Part shown: positions 1 to 7,562 of the stretch, piece by piece | Layout of the letters: every line of letters starts with the position of its first letter | Position numbering within the stretch: the stretch's first letter is position 1 | DNA from: Actinomycetota bacterium | GTDB taxonomy: Bacteria; Actinomycetota; Actinomycetes; Nanopelagicales; Nanopelagicaceae | Length of the DNA stretch: 20,250 nucleotides | Direction of reading: 5' to 3' | Assembly (NCBI GenBank): GCA_010032085.1 | Contig: RGYL01000005.1 | Coordinates: forward strand, 1 to 20,250 | Notes under the pieces: generated by a model | What the model was told of the DNA's origin: nothing | Databases searched by the model: none | What the model saw: the letters and a program-made list of their open reading frames with translations, nothing else | Program-made: the position numbers and the translations under genes

Positions 1-1
1 T

Positions 2-2293
2 CGAATCTCTATGCCCGATATCGACCTTGATTTCGATGAAAGAAGACGAGGTGAAATGATCCGTTACGCCATAGATACATATGGCGAAGATCGAGTTGCC
101 CAAATCATCACCTATAACACCATTAAATCTAAACAGTCCATCAAAGACGCAAGCCGGATTCACGGTTTCCCATTTGCAATTGGTGATCGATTAACAAAGG
201 CCCTGCCGCCCTCAATTATGGGTAAGGACATTTCTCTAGCTGGAGTATTCGATGAAGAAAATGAACGGTATCAAGAGGCCCAAGAATTTAGAAATATTTA
301 CGACGAAGATCCCAATGCGAAAGTTATTGTAGATACTGCTAGAGGCCTGGAAGGCTTGAAGCGTCAATGGGGAGTGCACGCCGCCGGAGTAATCCTCGGT
401 CGCGATCCGCTCCTTGAAATCATCCCAATTCAGCGGCGCGATGCAGATGGCGCAATCATCACCCAATTCGACATGGTGGCCTGTGAAGCAACAGGTCTGC
501 TCAAGATGGATTTTCTAGGTTTGCGAAATCTATCTGTTTTAGATGATTGCCTCGCCAATATTGAGAAGAATCAAGGTAAGAAAGTTGTACTTGAAGATCT
601 TCCGCTTGCGGATAAGAAAACCTTTGAGTTATTAGCAAGGGGAGAGACTCTTGGTGTCTTCCAACTAGATAGCGCTCCTATTCGTGCACTACTTCGCTCC
701 ATGAACCCAGATTCATTTGAAGATATCTCAGCGGTAATTGCACTATATCGCCCAGGCCCCATGGGAGTTAATGCACATAACGACTATGCAGATAGAAAAA
801 ATAAGCGGAAAAAAATCGAACCGATTCACCCCGAATTATCAGAGCCACTCAAGGAAATTCTTGATGACACTTATGGATTGATTGTCTACCAAGAGCAAGT
901 TATGGCAATCGCCCAGAAAGTTGCCGGCTTCTCACTTGCCCGCGCAGATTTACTGCGAAAAGCGATGGGAAAGAAGAATAAAGAGATTCTCGATAAAGAG
1001 TATGTTCATTTCCAAGAGGGTATGACAAAGAATGGGTTTTCAAACTACGCGATCGAAGAGCTATGGAAGACGCTAATTCCATTCTCTGATTACGCTTTTA
1101 ACCGAGCTCATAGCGCTGGCTACGGAGTAGTTTCCTTCTGGACCGCCTATTTAAAGGCGAATTACCCCACCGAATATATGGCTGCACTTCTCTCCAGCGT
1201 TAAGGATGACAAAGATAAGTCTGCGCTTTATCTAAATGAGTGCCGCCGAATGGGAATTAAAGTGCTACCGCCTGATGTAAATGAATCGGATTCAGAATAC
1301 ACCCCAAGAGGAAGAGATATTCGCTTTGGTCTCGCAGCGATAAGAAATGTGGGAGAGAACGTCGTCGGTTCAGTTGTAAGAAATCGAGAGAGTAAAGGGC
1401 GCTACATCTCTTTCGGTGACTTCCTGGCAAAAGTCGATGCGCTTGTCTGCAATAAGAAAACGATTGAATCTTTAATTAAGGCCGGCGCCTTTGATTCATT
1501 GGGTCATACCCGCAAGGGGTTAATGGCAGTTCATTTAGAGGCTATTGATTCAATATCTGAGAGCAAGCGCGCCGAATCAATTGGACAATTCGATCTCTTT
1601 GGCGGCGGTGAAGTATCTGGTTCAATCTCAACTGTTGTCCTTGATATCCCAAGGGATGAATGGGAGAAGGCGTTACTGCTTAATTACGAGCGGGAGATGT
1701 TGGGGCTGTATGTATCAGATCATCCACTTCTTGGTGTGGAGCATGTATTACGAAGCGTTCGAGATATTCCCATTAGCCAGCTCTTTGATGAAAATATCGC
1801 GCATGAAAGTATTTTCACCGTTGCTGGACTTATAACAAATGTTCAACGAAAGGTAAGTCGACAAGGTTCAAATTGGGCGATTGTCACAGTTGAGGATCTA
1901 GAGGGCGCTATCGATGTGCTCTTCTTTGCCAATACATATCAGCAACATGCTTTGAGTTTGATTGAAGACCGCATAGTCACAATTCGTGGCCGCGTTGATA
2001 AGCGCGAAGATACGCCGCGTTTCACCGCGCTTGATATGTCCATTCCAAATGTCAATCAGGCGCCTATAGGGCCATTCATCATTCGCATCGAATCAGAGCG
2101 ATGCACCCCACCGCTAGTAGATCGAATGAAAGAGATTTTGCGCTCCCATCCAGGAACTCGCGAAGTGCATCTGCGGATTGAAGGAACTGCAAAAGAAACC
2201 ACATTCCGACTAGATGATGGACTTCGTGTCACCGCATCACCGAGTTTGAGCGCCGACTTAAAATCGATTCTCGGCCCTGATTGCCTCGTCTGA
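2..2293 (+). CDS. dnaE: DNA polymerase III subunit alpha (DnaE1), 3' part, truncated at the left window edge
   Basis: Catalytic alpha subunit of the replicative polymerase. The reading frame is open from base 2 with no start needed, so the gene begins upstream; roughly 764 codons are visible of a family length near 1150-1200 residues, so the PHP domain is outside the window. The first visible residues are the palm motif PDIDLDF (codons from position 14), whose first two aspartates match the metal-binding pair of the family. The third catalytic aspartate is in FED at 722-724, just before the conserved YRPGPMG. Fingers motifs include YGLIVYQEQ and LRKAMGKKN, followed by the SLGHTRKG and GQFDLFG regions. 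An OB-fold (roughly 1810-2000) and a C-terminal tau-binding type region ending GPDCLV complete it. The sequence follows actinobacterial DnaE1 without internal gaps. It ends 56 nt before hisD. Confidence 0.97.
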   Translation, partial: RISMPDIDLDFDERRRGEMIRYAIDTYGEDRVAQIITYNTIKSKQSIKDASRIHGFPFAIGDRLTKALPPSIMGKDISLAGVFDEENERYQEAQEFRNIYDEDPNAKVIVDTARGLEGLKRQWGVHAAGVILGRDPLLEIIPIQRRDADGAIITQFDMVACEATGLLKMDFLGLRNLSVLDDCLANIEKNQGKKVVLEDLPLADKKTFELLARGETLGVFQLDSAPIRALLRSMNPDSFEDISAVIALYRPGPMGVNAHNDYADRKNKRKKIEPIHPELSEPLKEILDDTYGLIVYQEQVMAIAQKVAGFSLARADLLRKAMGKKNKEILDKEYVHFQEGMTKNGFSNYAIEELWKTLIPFSDYAFNRAHSAGYGVVSFWTAYLKANYPTEYMAALLSSVKDDKDKSALYLNECRRMGIKVLPPDVNESDSEYTPRGRDIRFGLAAIRNVGENVVGSVVRNRESKGRYISFGDFLAKVDALVCNKKTIESLIKAGAFDSLGHTRKGLMAVHLEAIDSISESKRAESIGQFDLFGGGEVSGSISTVVLDIPRDEWEKALLLNYEREMLGLYVSDHPLLGVEHVLRSVRDIPISQLFDENIAHESIFTVAGLITNVQRKVSRQGSNWAIVTVEDLEGAIDVLFFANTYQQHALSLIEDRIVTIRGRVDKREDTPRFTALDMSIPNVNQAPIGPFIIRIESERCTPPLVDRMKEILRSHPGTREVHLRIEGTAKETTFRLDDGLRVTASPSLSADLKSILGPDCLV

Positions 2294-2337
2294 AGTCGCT
2301 CCAGGAAAATGAGGAAGCGAGCGCGCACCTCTTTATC

Positions 2338-2352
2338 TAGAATGGGGCAGTG
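2338..2352 (+). promoter_or_regulatory. Candidate -10 element for a leaderless hisD transcript
   Basis: A TAGAAT hexamer at 2338-2343 lies 6 nt before the GTG start of hisD at 2350. Initiation at the usual distance would place the first transcribed base on the start codon itself. No Shine-Dalgarno sequence stands at a normal distance (the GGGG at 2344-2347 is too close), and an in-frame TAG at 2338 rules out an earlier start. Leaderless mRNAs are common in actinobacteria. I see no good -35 hexamer, so this is only a candidate. A weak GAGG...CCTC pairing (2311-2314 with 2328-2331) just upstream might help end dnaE transcription, but it is too poor to call a terminator. Confidence 0.35.
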
Positions 2353-3459
2353 AATTCCCTAATTAGACGGATTGATTTGCGGGGAAAGCAGCTATCCAAG
2401 AGCGATTATCGAAAGACACTTCCGCGGGCTGCCCTCGATATTGATGCGGCTCTTTCACAAGTACAACCGATAATTGCCCAAGTTCGCTCTGGAGAACGCT
2501 GGGTCCCAGTCGATCGCGTGGGACTTTATGTTCCAGCCGGACGTGCGGTGTATCCAAGTTCGGTTGTGATGAATGTTGTACCGGCGCAAATCGCTGGAGT
2601 AAAGAGCATCGCACTTGCATCACCGCCACAAAAGGAGAATGCGGGCTGGCCAAATGAAATCGTCCTTGCAACTTGTGCGCTCTTAGGAATAAATGAAATC
2701 TATGCGATGGGTGGCGCACAAGCGATTGCTGCTTTCGCATTTGGAATTAAAGATGAGAACGGAATCGAGATTAGCGCTCCGGTAGATATTGTTACTGGCC
2801 CCGGAAACATTTATGTGGCTGCCGCTAAGCGCGCGCTGCGCGGAATTATTGGTATTGACTCGGAGGCTGGGCCAACAGAGATTGCCATCGTCGCCGATGA
2901 GAGCGCTAACGCTGGTGAAGTTGCCGCCGACCTAATTAGCCAAGCCGAACATGACACGATAGCGGCTGCTCTACTAATTACAAACTCTTTATCTTTAGCA
3001 GATGAGGTTGTAGATCAACTATCAATTCGAGTGGCACGTACGAAGCATCGTGAACGAATCACTGAAGCGCTTGCGGGCGAACAGTCCGCGATTGTTATTG
3101 TCGATGACTTAAAACAAGGAATTGAAGTTGCTAATGCTTATGCTGCTGAGCATTTAGAACTTCAAGTAAAAGATCCAAAATCTGCCAGTACAGAGATTAG
3201 AAATGCCGGCGCAATATTTTTGGGACGTTTCTCACCGGTCTCTTTGGGCGATTACCTCGCAGGTTCAAATCATGTTCTTCCAACTGGCGGTTGCGCCTGC
3301 CACTCGAGTGGCCTTTCGGTGCAGACATTTTTAAGAGGTCTCCACTTTGTTACCTATAACGAGCGGGCTTTTCGCGAAGTAGCGGGCAGTGTAATTACCT
3401 TCGCGGAGGCCGAAGACTTGCCGGCTCATGGTGAGGCAATCAAAGCGAGATTTGAATGA
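2350..3459 (+). CDS. hisD: Histidinol dehydrogenase, with an internal in-frame deletion in the N-terminal domain
   Basis: HisD makes the last two oxidations of histidine synthesis, L-histidinol to L-histidine, with NAD and zinc. The product is 369 residues; the family is usually about 430-440. The N-terminus (RRIDLRGKQL, residues 6-15) and everything from ERWVPVDRVGLYVP (residues 49-62) to the end match actinobacterial HisD. Between them only V45-R46-S47-G48 stands where about 70 residues normally occur, including the segment with the helix that ends in the conserved FH-Q motif. The zinc ligands expected in the family are present: Q198, H201, D301 and H360. So is the catalytic pair E267-H268. 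The start is GTG, since an in-frame stop lies 12 nt upstream. The frame is intact, so this is a deletion and not a frameshift. The product may be inactive, or the sequence may carry an assembly error. The gene overlaps hisC by 4 nt. Confidence 0.93.
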   Translation: MNSLIRRIDLRGKQLSKSDYRKTLPRAALDIDAALSQVQPIIAQVRSGERWVPVDRVGLYVPAGRAVYPSSVVMNVVPAQIAGVKSIALASPPQKENAGWPNEIVLATCALLGINEIYAMGGAQAIAAFAFGIKDENGIEISAPVDIVTGPGNIYVAAAKRALRGIIGIDSEAGPTEIAIVADESANAGEVAADLISQAEHDTIAAALLITNSLSLADEVVDQLSIRVARTKHRERITEALAGEQSAIVIVDDLKQGIEVANAYAAEHLELQVKDPKSASTEIRNAGAIFLGRFSPVSLGDYLAGSNHVLPTGGCACHSSGLSVQTFLRGLHFVTYNERAFREVAGSVITFAEAEDLPAHGEAIKARFE

Positions 3460-4550
3460 GCGCAAAATGGCCGAACTGGTTACCAATACGTAAAGACTTG
3501 GCGACCTTAACTCCCTACGGCGCACCCCAAGTAAATGCCAAAGTTCGCCTTAACACTAATGAAAATCCATATTCACTATCTAGGGAGCTGCAAGAGTCGC
3601 TAACTAGTGCAATCAAAAGAGAGTTGGCCGATCTAAATAGATACCCGGATCGAGATGCAATAAAACTTAGAACCGATCTAGCAAATTCACTTCGCGATGA
3701 GACTGGATTAACTCTTGAAGCGAGTTCGATCTGGGCGGCAAATGGAAGTAACGAAATCATCCAGTCAATTCTGCTCGCTTTTGAAGGAGCGGCTTTAGGT
3801 TTTGAACCTTCTTACTCAATGCACCCATTAATAACCGAAGTGGTAGGTAAGAACTGGGTTTCTATCGCTCGGACCGCTAATTATGAGGTAACGAAAAACG
3901 AAATTGAATTAGCAATTAAATCCGATGATGCAAAGATTGTATTTCTTACAACTCCTAATAATCCGACTGGAAATTCGACTGATATTTCCCTTATAGAGAA
4001 ACTCGCTGGGGGCCTAATGTCACGGGGAGCGCTGCTCGTCGTTGATGAGGCATATGCCGAATTCTCCTCGCAACCCTCGGCAATAACTCTGCTCGGCAGT
4101 TACCCGAATATCTTGGTTTCGCGCACTATGAGTAAAGCCTTTGCTTTTGCAGGTGCTCGACTGGGCTACTTAGTCGCAGACCGGAAAGTAATTGAAGCGA
4201 TTGAGCTTGTAAGGCTTCCTTATCACTTGAGTTCGCTTACACAAGCGGCCGCGCGTGCTGCGTTGGCAAATCGAGGCGCGCTCCAAATTGATGTAAAGCG
4301 ACTAAGTGAGTCTCGTGATCAACTCGCCAAAGCTCTTGGTGAATTGGGATTAACTGTCTATGCCAGCGATGCCAATTTCATACTCTTTGGCGGATTTAGG
4401 CAGAGCGCTGAAGAACTTTGGCGAAACCTCCTTGATAAGGGAGTTTTAATAAGGGATGTAGGACTTGCTGGAAAATTGCGCGTAACAATCGGAACGGAAG
4501 ATGAGAATCGCGCATTCTTAGTCGCACTAAAGCAATCAGTTAGGGGATAA
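3456..4550 (+). CDS. hisC: Histidinol-phosphate aminotransferase
   Basis: A PLP-dependent fold-type I aminotransferase that converts imidazole-acetol phosphate and glutamate to histidinol phosphate and 2-oxoglutarate. At 364 residues it has normal family length. Landmarks are RLNTNENPY (31-39), AANGSNE (94-100), the TPNNPTG loop with N169, VVDEAY with D197 binding the pyridine nitrogen, and the PLP lysine K227 in SKAFAFAGARLGY with R235 for cofactor phosphate. A C-terminal arginine (R342) suits substrate carboxylate or phosphate binding. The ATG overlaps the hisD stop as ATGA, so translation is likely coupled. Position between hisD and hisB supports HisC over related aromatic aminotransferases, although some activity with aromatic keto acids cannot be excluded from sequence alone. 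Confidence 0.96.
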   Translation: MSAKWPNWLPIRKDLATLTPYGAPQVNAKVRLNTNENPYSLSRELQESLTSAIKRELADLNRYPDRDAIKLRTDLANSLRDETGLTLEASSIWAANGSNEIIQSILLAFEGAALGFEPSYSMHPLITEVVGKNWVSIARTANYEVTKNEIELAIKSDDAKIVFLTTPNNPTGNSTDISLIEKLAGGLMSRGALLVVDEAYAEFSSQPSAITLLGSYPNILVSRTMSKAFAFAGARLGYLVADRKVIEAIELVRLPYHLSSLTQAAARAALANRGALQIDVKRLSESRDQLAKALGELGLTVYASDANFILFGGFRQSAEELWRNLLDKGVLIRDVGLAGKLRVTIGTEDENRAFLVALKQSVRG

Positions 4551-4557
4551 TTCAAAC

Positions 4558-5145
4558 ATGGCGCGTACATCAAAAGTAGTTAGAACTACTAAAGAATCGG
4601 AAGTTAGCGTTGAGTTGAATCTTGATGGAACCGGAAAAATCTCAGTCGAAACCGGAGTTCCGTTCTTCGACCACATGATTTCACAACTCGGCAAGCATGG
4701 TGGTTTTGACTTAGCGGTAAAAACCAAGGGAGATGTTGAGGTCGATTCACATCACACCGTTGAAGATACTTCCCTCGCTTTAGGGCAAGCTCTACGCGAA
4801 GCTTTAGGAGATAAGGCTGGAATTCGCAGGTTTGGCGACGCGCTCGTTCCGCTCGATGAAGTTCTTGTGCAAGCAGCTGTTGATCTCTCCGGTAGACCTT
4901 ATCTAGTACATCGCCAACCTGAGATTGTGGAACTCATTGGAACTTTTGATACGACTCTTGGCAAGCACATCTGGGAATCATTTGTTGCAGAAGCGCGAAT
5001 TGCGCTTCATATAAGAGTTATCGAAGGTAGAAATGCGCACCATGTCTTGGAGGCACAATTCAAAGCAGTAGCTCGAGCGCTGCGCGACGCCGTATCGCTT
5101 GACTCACGCGTGACTGGGGTTCCCTCTACAAAGGGCGTTCTTTGA
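4558..5145 (+). CDS. hisB: Imidazoleglycerol-phosphate dehydratase
   Basis: Dehydrates imidazole glycerol phosphate to imidazole-acetol phosphate using a manganese pair. It is the monofunctional 195-residue form, with no phosphatase domain fused at the N-terminus, so histidinol-phosphate phosphatase must be encoded elsewhere. The two internally repeated metal motifs are visible: DSHHTVED (63-70, with H65, H66, E69) and NAHHVLEAQFKA (159-170, with H161, H162, E165). PFFDHM (35-40, H39) is also present. An AGGGGA stretch at the end of hisC, about 9 nt before the ATG, can serve as ribosome binding site. The gap to hisC is 7 nt and the stop overlaps the hisH start. Confidence 0.97.
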   Translation: MARTSKVVRTTKESEVSVELNLDGTGKISVETGVPFFDHMISQLGKHGGFDLAVKTKGDVEVDSHHTVEDTSLALGQALREALGDKAGIRRFGDALVPLDEVLVQAAVDLSGRPYLVHRQPEIVELIGTFDTTLGKHIWESFVAEARIALHIRVIEGRNAHHVLEAQFKAVARALRDAVSLDSRVTGVPSTKGVL

Positions 5146-5735
5146 TTGCAATCCTTGACTATGGCTCAGGAAATATTCGCTCCGCACAACGAGCAATTGA
5201 GCGGCTAGGGGTTAGCACAGAAGTCACATCGGAGTACGAAGTCGCTCTCAATGCAGCCGGATTGTTGGTTCCTGGCGTTGGAGCATTTGGAAGTTGTATT
5301 CGCCAACTACTTCAAATAAACGGGGATTTGATTTTAAAAGAACGACTCAAACTGAATCGTCCCACCCTTGGAGTCTGCGTTGGTATGCAAATCCTCTTCG
5401 AAAGCAGCGCTGAATCTGACGAAGCAGGTCTCGCGTTAGTTGCCGGAAAAGTCAAGAAACTCTCTGCAAAAATTCTTCCTCATATTGGATGGAATGAAGT
5501 TCATGTAGAAAAAGAGATGAACCTAATGCGGGGCTTAAATAATCAACGTTTCTACTTTGTCCACTCTTACGCTGCCACAACTGCCCCGGATGAATTTCTT
5601 CAAGCAAAGAGTAATTATGGTGAGGAATTTGTCGCTGCAATCCAGTCTGGCTCATTAAGCGCTGTCCAATTCCATCCCGAAAAGAGCGGTGATGCTGGTA
5701 TGCAACTTCTCAAGAATTGGGTCAGCGCGCTATGA
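5142..5735 (+). CDS. hisH: Imidazole glycerol phosphate synthase, glutamine amidotransferase subunit
   Basis: A class I glutaminase that releases ammonia for its partner HisF to build imidazole glycerol phosphate and AICAR. The 197-residue product shows the full triad: nucleophile C79 in GVCVGMQ, then H178 and E180 in FHPEKSG. The oxyanion strand loop is PGVGAFG (44-50). The best start is TTG at 5142, which overlaps the hisB stop (TTGA) and gives the family N-terminus IAILDYGSGN directly; no ATG or GTG upstream in frame gives a better fit. The gene ends overlapping priA by 4 nt. HisF is two genes downstream, as usual for actinobacteria. Confidence 0.96.
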   Translation: MIAILDYGSGNIRSAQRAIERLGVSTEVTSEYEVALNAAGLLVPGVGAFGSCIRQLLQINGDLILKERLKLNRPTLGVCVGMQILFESSAESDEAGLALVAGKVKKLSAKILPHIGWNEVHVEKEMNLMRGLNNQRFYFVHSYAATTAPDEFLQAKSNYGEEFVAAIQSGSLSAVQFHPEKSGDAGMQLLKNWVSAL

Positions 5736-6454
5736 AGGAGTTGATCCTGCTCCCAGCAGTTGATGTACGCGCAGGGAAAGCGGTGCGATTAGTGCGCGGT
5801 GAGTTAAGTGCTGAATCGCAATATGGTGAGCCGCTAGAGGCGGCGCTTGCCTTTCAAGAAGCGGGGGCGAAGTGGCTCCATCTTGTAGACCTTGATGCAG
5901 CTTTTGGTACCGGAGATAACCAAGAAGTTCTTCGCGAGGTAATAGCGAAGTTAGATATTCAAGTAGAACTATCCGGCGGCATAAGAGATGAAGAATCACT
6001 AACTAGAGCTTTGGCTACCGGATGTGCTCGGATAAATCTTGGTACCGCTGCATTAGAGAGTCCGGAATGGACTGCATCTGTTATTGCAAGATACGGCGAG
6101 CGTATCGCAGTCGGTTTAGATGTACGCGGGCGAACTTTGGCTGCGCGCGGATGGACTAAAGAAGGGGGCGATCTCTTTGAGACGCTAGATAGATTAGATA
6201 GTGAAGGTTGCGCCCGATATGTTCTAACCGATGTAAATAAAGATGGCACGCTGCAAGGACCAAACCTCGAACTATTAAAGAGCGTCTGTGCTGTAACAAA
6301 ATCGCCAGTCATCGCATCCGGCGGCGTCTCATCACTTAGCGATTTAAAGGCTTTGCGTGAATTAGTAAGTATTGGAGTTGAAGGTGCAATTGTGGGCAAG
6401 GCGCTCTACGCCGGAGCATTCACTCTGCAAGAAGCACTTGCGGTGAGTTCATGA
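5732..6454 (+). CDS. priA: Bifunctional phosphoribosyl isomerase A (HisA/TrpF, PriA type)
   Basis: A beta/alpha-barrel isomerase. HisA converts ProFAR to PRFAR; the actinobacterial form PriA also isomerises phosphoribosyl anthranilate for tryptophan synthesis. The 240-residue protein has D11 (AVDVRAG) and R19, D130 in GLDVRG, and D171 in NKDGT as the second acid/base residue. Between them sits ARGW (R139, W141), which matches the loop arginine and tryptophan that PriA uses to switch between its two substrates and which strict HisA proteins lack. No trpF occurs in the neighbouring trp genes, which fits dual function. ATG 5732 overlaps the hisH stop as ATGA. A TTG at 5717 would extend it by five residues deeper into hisH and is less likely. 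Confidence 0.94.
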   Translation: MKELILLPAVDVRAGKAVRLVRGELSAESQYGEPLEAALAFQEAGAKWLHLVDLDAAFGTGDNQEVLREVIAKLDIQVELSGGIRDEESLTRALATGCARINLGTAALESPEWTASVIARYGERIAVGLDVRGRTLAARGWTKEGGDLFETLDRLDSEGCARYVLTDVNKDGTLQGPNLELLKSVCAVTKSPVIASGGVSSLSDLKALRELVSIGVEGAIVGKALYAGAFTLQEALAVSS

Positions 6455-7233
6455 CTTTAGCTACTCGAATTATTCCCTGTCTAGATGTCTCAAATGGTCG
6501 GGTAGTAAAAGGTATTAATTTTGTAAATCTCAAGGATGCAGGTGACCCAGTTGAAATGGCGGCGATATACGCAGCTGAAGGAGCAGACGAGATAACTTTC
6601 TTAGATATTTCAGCAAGCGTAGAAGGAAGAAGTACAACGCTAGAAATTGTAAGAAGAACCGCTGAGCAAATCTTCATTCCGCTAACAGTCGGCGGAGGAA
6701 TAACGTCAGTAGCTGATGTAGATAATTTGTTACGAGCAGGCGCCGATAAGATTTCAATCAATACTGCGGCGATCCGTAATCCGCAATTAATCTCAGAAAT
6801 TGTGGAGAGATTCGGAACTCAAGTTCTAGTTCTCTCTGTGGATGCGCGGCGAGCGCGCACTAAGTCTGGCTTTGAGGTTACAACTCATGGCGGGCGGGAT
6901 AGCGCCGGCCTTGATGCTTTTGAATGGATAGAGATGGCTTCGGCGCGAGGAGTTGGCGAAATTCTGCTTAACTCAATGGATCGCGATGGAACACGCTCCG
7001 GTTACGACTTAGAGATGATTCGAAGTGTTCGCAAAATTTGTTCGGTACCACTAATAGCAAGTGGTGGTGCTGGCGATCTGGGTGATTTCCAAGGCGCCCT
7101 AGCCGAAGGAGCCGACGCGCTCCTTGCTGCTAGCGTTTTTCACTTCGGTATATATCGAATCGGCGACGTTAAGCGAGCGCTCTCAAAGGCTGGATATGTT
7201 GTGCGCGAGCCCTTCTCGATAAGCGAGAATTGA
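6451..7233 (+). CDS. hisF: Imidazole glycerol phosphate synthase, cyclase subunit
   Basis: The barrel subunit that uses ammonia channelled from HisH to convert PRFAR to imidazole glycerol phosphate plus AICAR. At 260 residues it has family length. The catalytic aspartates are D12 in IPCLDVSNGRVVKG and D131 in LSVDARR. Phosphate-binding loops are TVGGGI (79-84) and IASGGAG near the C-terminal third. The ATG overlaps the priA stop by 4 nt, so hisH, priA and hisF are all coupled by overlaps. The AICAR by-product links this step to purine synthesis. Confidence 0.97.
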   Translation: MTLATRIIPCLDVSNGRVVKGINFVNLKDAGDPVEMAAIYAAEGADEITFLDISASVEGRSTTLEIVRRTAEQIFIPLTVGGGITSVADVDNLLRAGADKISINTAAIRNPQLISEIVERFGTQVLVLSVDARRARTKSGFEVTTHGGRDSAGLDAFEWIEMASARGVGEILLNSMDRDGTRSGYDLEMIRSVRKICSVPLIASGGAGDLGDFQGALAEGADALLAASVFHFGIYRIGDVKRALSKAGYVVREPFSISEN

Positions 7234-7235
7234 GC

Positions 7236-7553
7236 ATGGACCAAGTCCCGATCTTCGCAAATTCAGAATCACTGATCGCCGCTATCTTGCAAGATCACGC
7301 AACTGGGCAGGTTCTTATGCTTGGTTGGATGAACCAAGAGGCATACGAGAGAACTCTCGCAACTAAGCGAGTCACATTTTGGAGTCGAAGCAGAAATCAA
7401 ATCTGGATAAAAGGGGAGAGCTCGGGTAATTACCAAGACGTCGTTTCAATCGAGATTGACTGCGACCGTGATGCCCTTCTAATTAAGGTGAAAAGTCATG
7501 GACCCGCGTGTCATACCGGCGAGCAGAGTTGTTTTCACGAGTCAATCGATTAA
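7236..7553 (+). CDS. hisI: Phosphoribosyl-AMP cyclohydrolase
   Basis: Opens the adenine ring of phosphoribosyl-AMP, the third step of histidine synthesis, as a zinc and magnesium enzyme. The 105-residue product is the stand-alone cyclohydrolase without a fused HisE pyrophosphohydrolase. The metal site is clear: DCDRDA (75-80) supplies acidic ligands and a cysteine, and HGPACHTGEQSCF (88-100) supplies C92 and C99. LMLGWMN and FWSRSRNQIW are the conserved core. ATG 7236 was chosen, 2 nt after the hisF stop. A TTG at 7230 overlapping that stop (TTGA, as at hisH) would add two residues and is equally possible. hisE and hisG are not in the window. Confidence 0.95.
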   Translation: MDQVPIFANSESLIAAILQDHATGQVLMLGWMNQEAYERTLATKRVTFWSRSRNQIWIKGESSGNYQDVVSIEIDCDRDALLIKVKSHGPACHTGEQSCFHESID

Positions 7554-7562
7554 GAGAATTTA

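Noticed and set aside
2294..2349. Possible leader peptide, T-box or attenuator before hisD
   Set aside because: Only 56 nt separate dnaE and hisD, with no run of His codons, no T-box motif and only a weak 4-bp pairing.
2342..2353. Minimal open frame ATG-GGG-CAG-TGA whose stop overlaps the hisD GTG
   Set aside because: Three codons with no Shine-Dalgarno are expected by chance; if the transcript is leaderless it would not even be transcribed.
5959..6399. Long antisense open frame (146 codons) opposite priA
   Set aside because: It lies fully within a well-supported gene on the other strand, has no family resemblance, and its composition is what the reverse of barrel-protein coding sequence gives.
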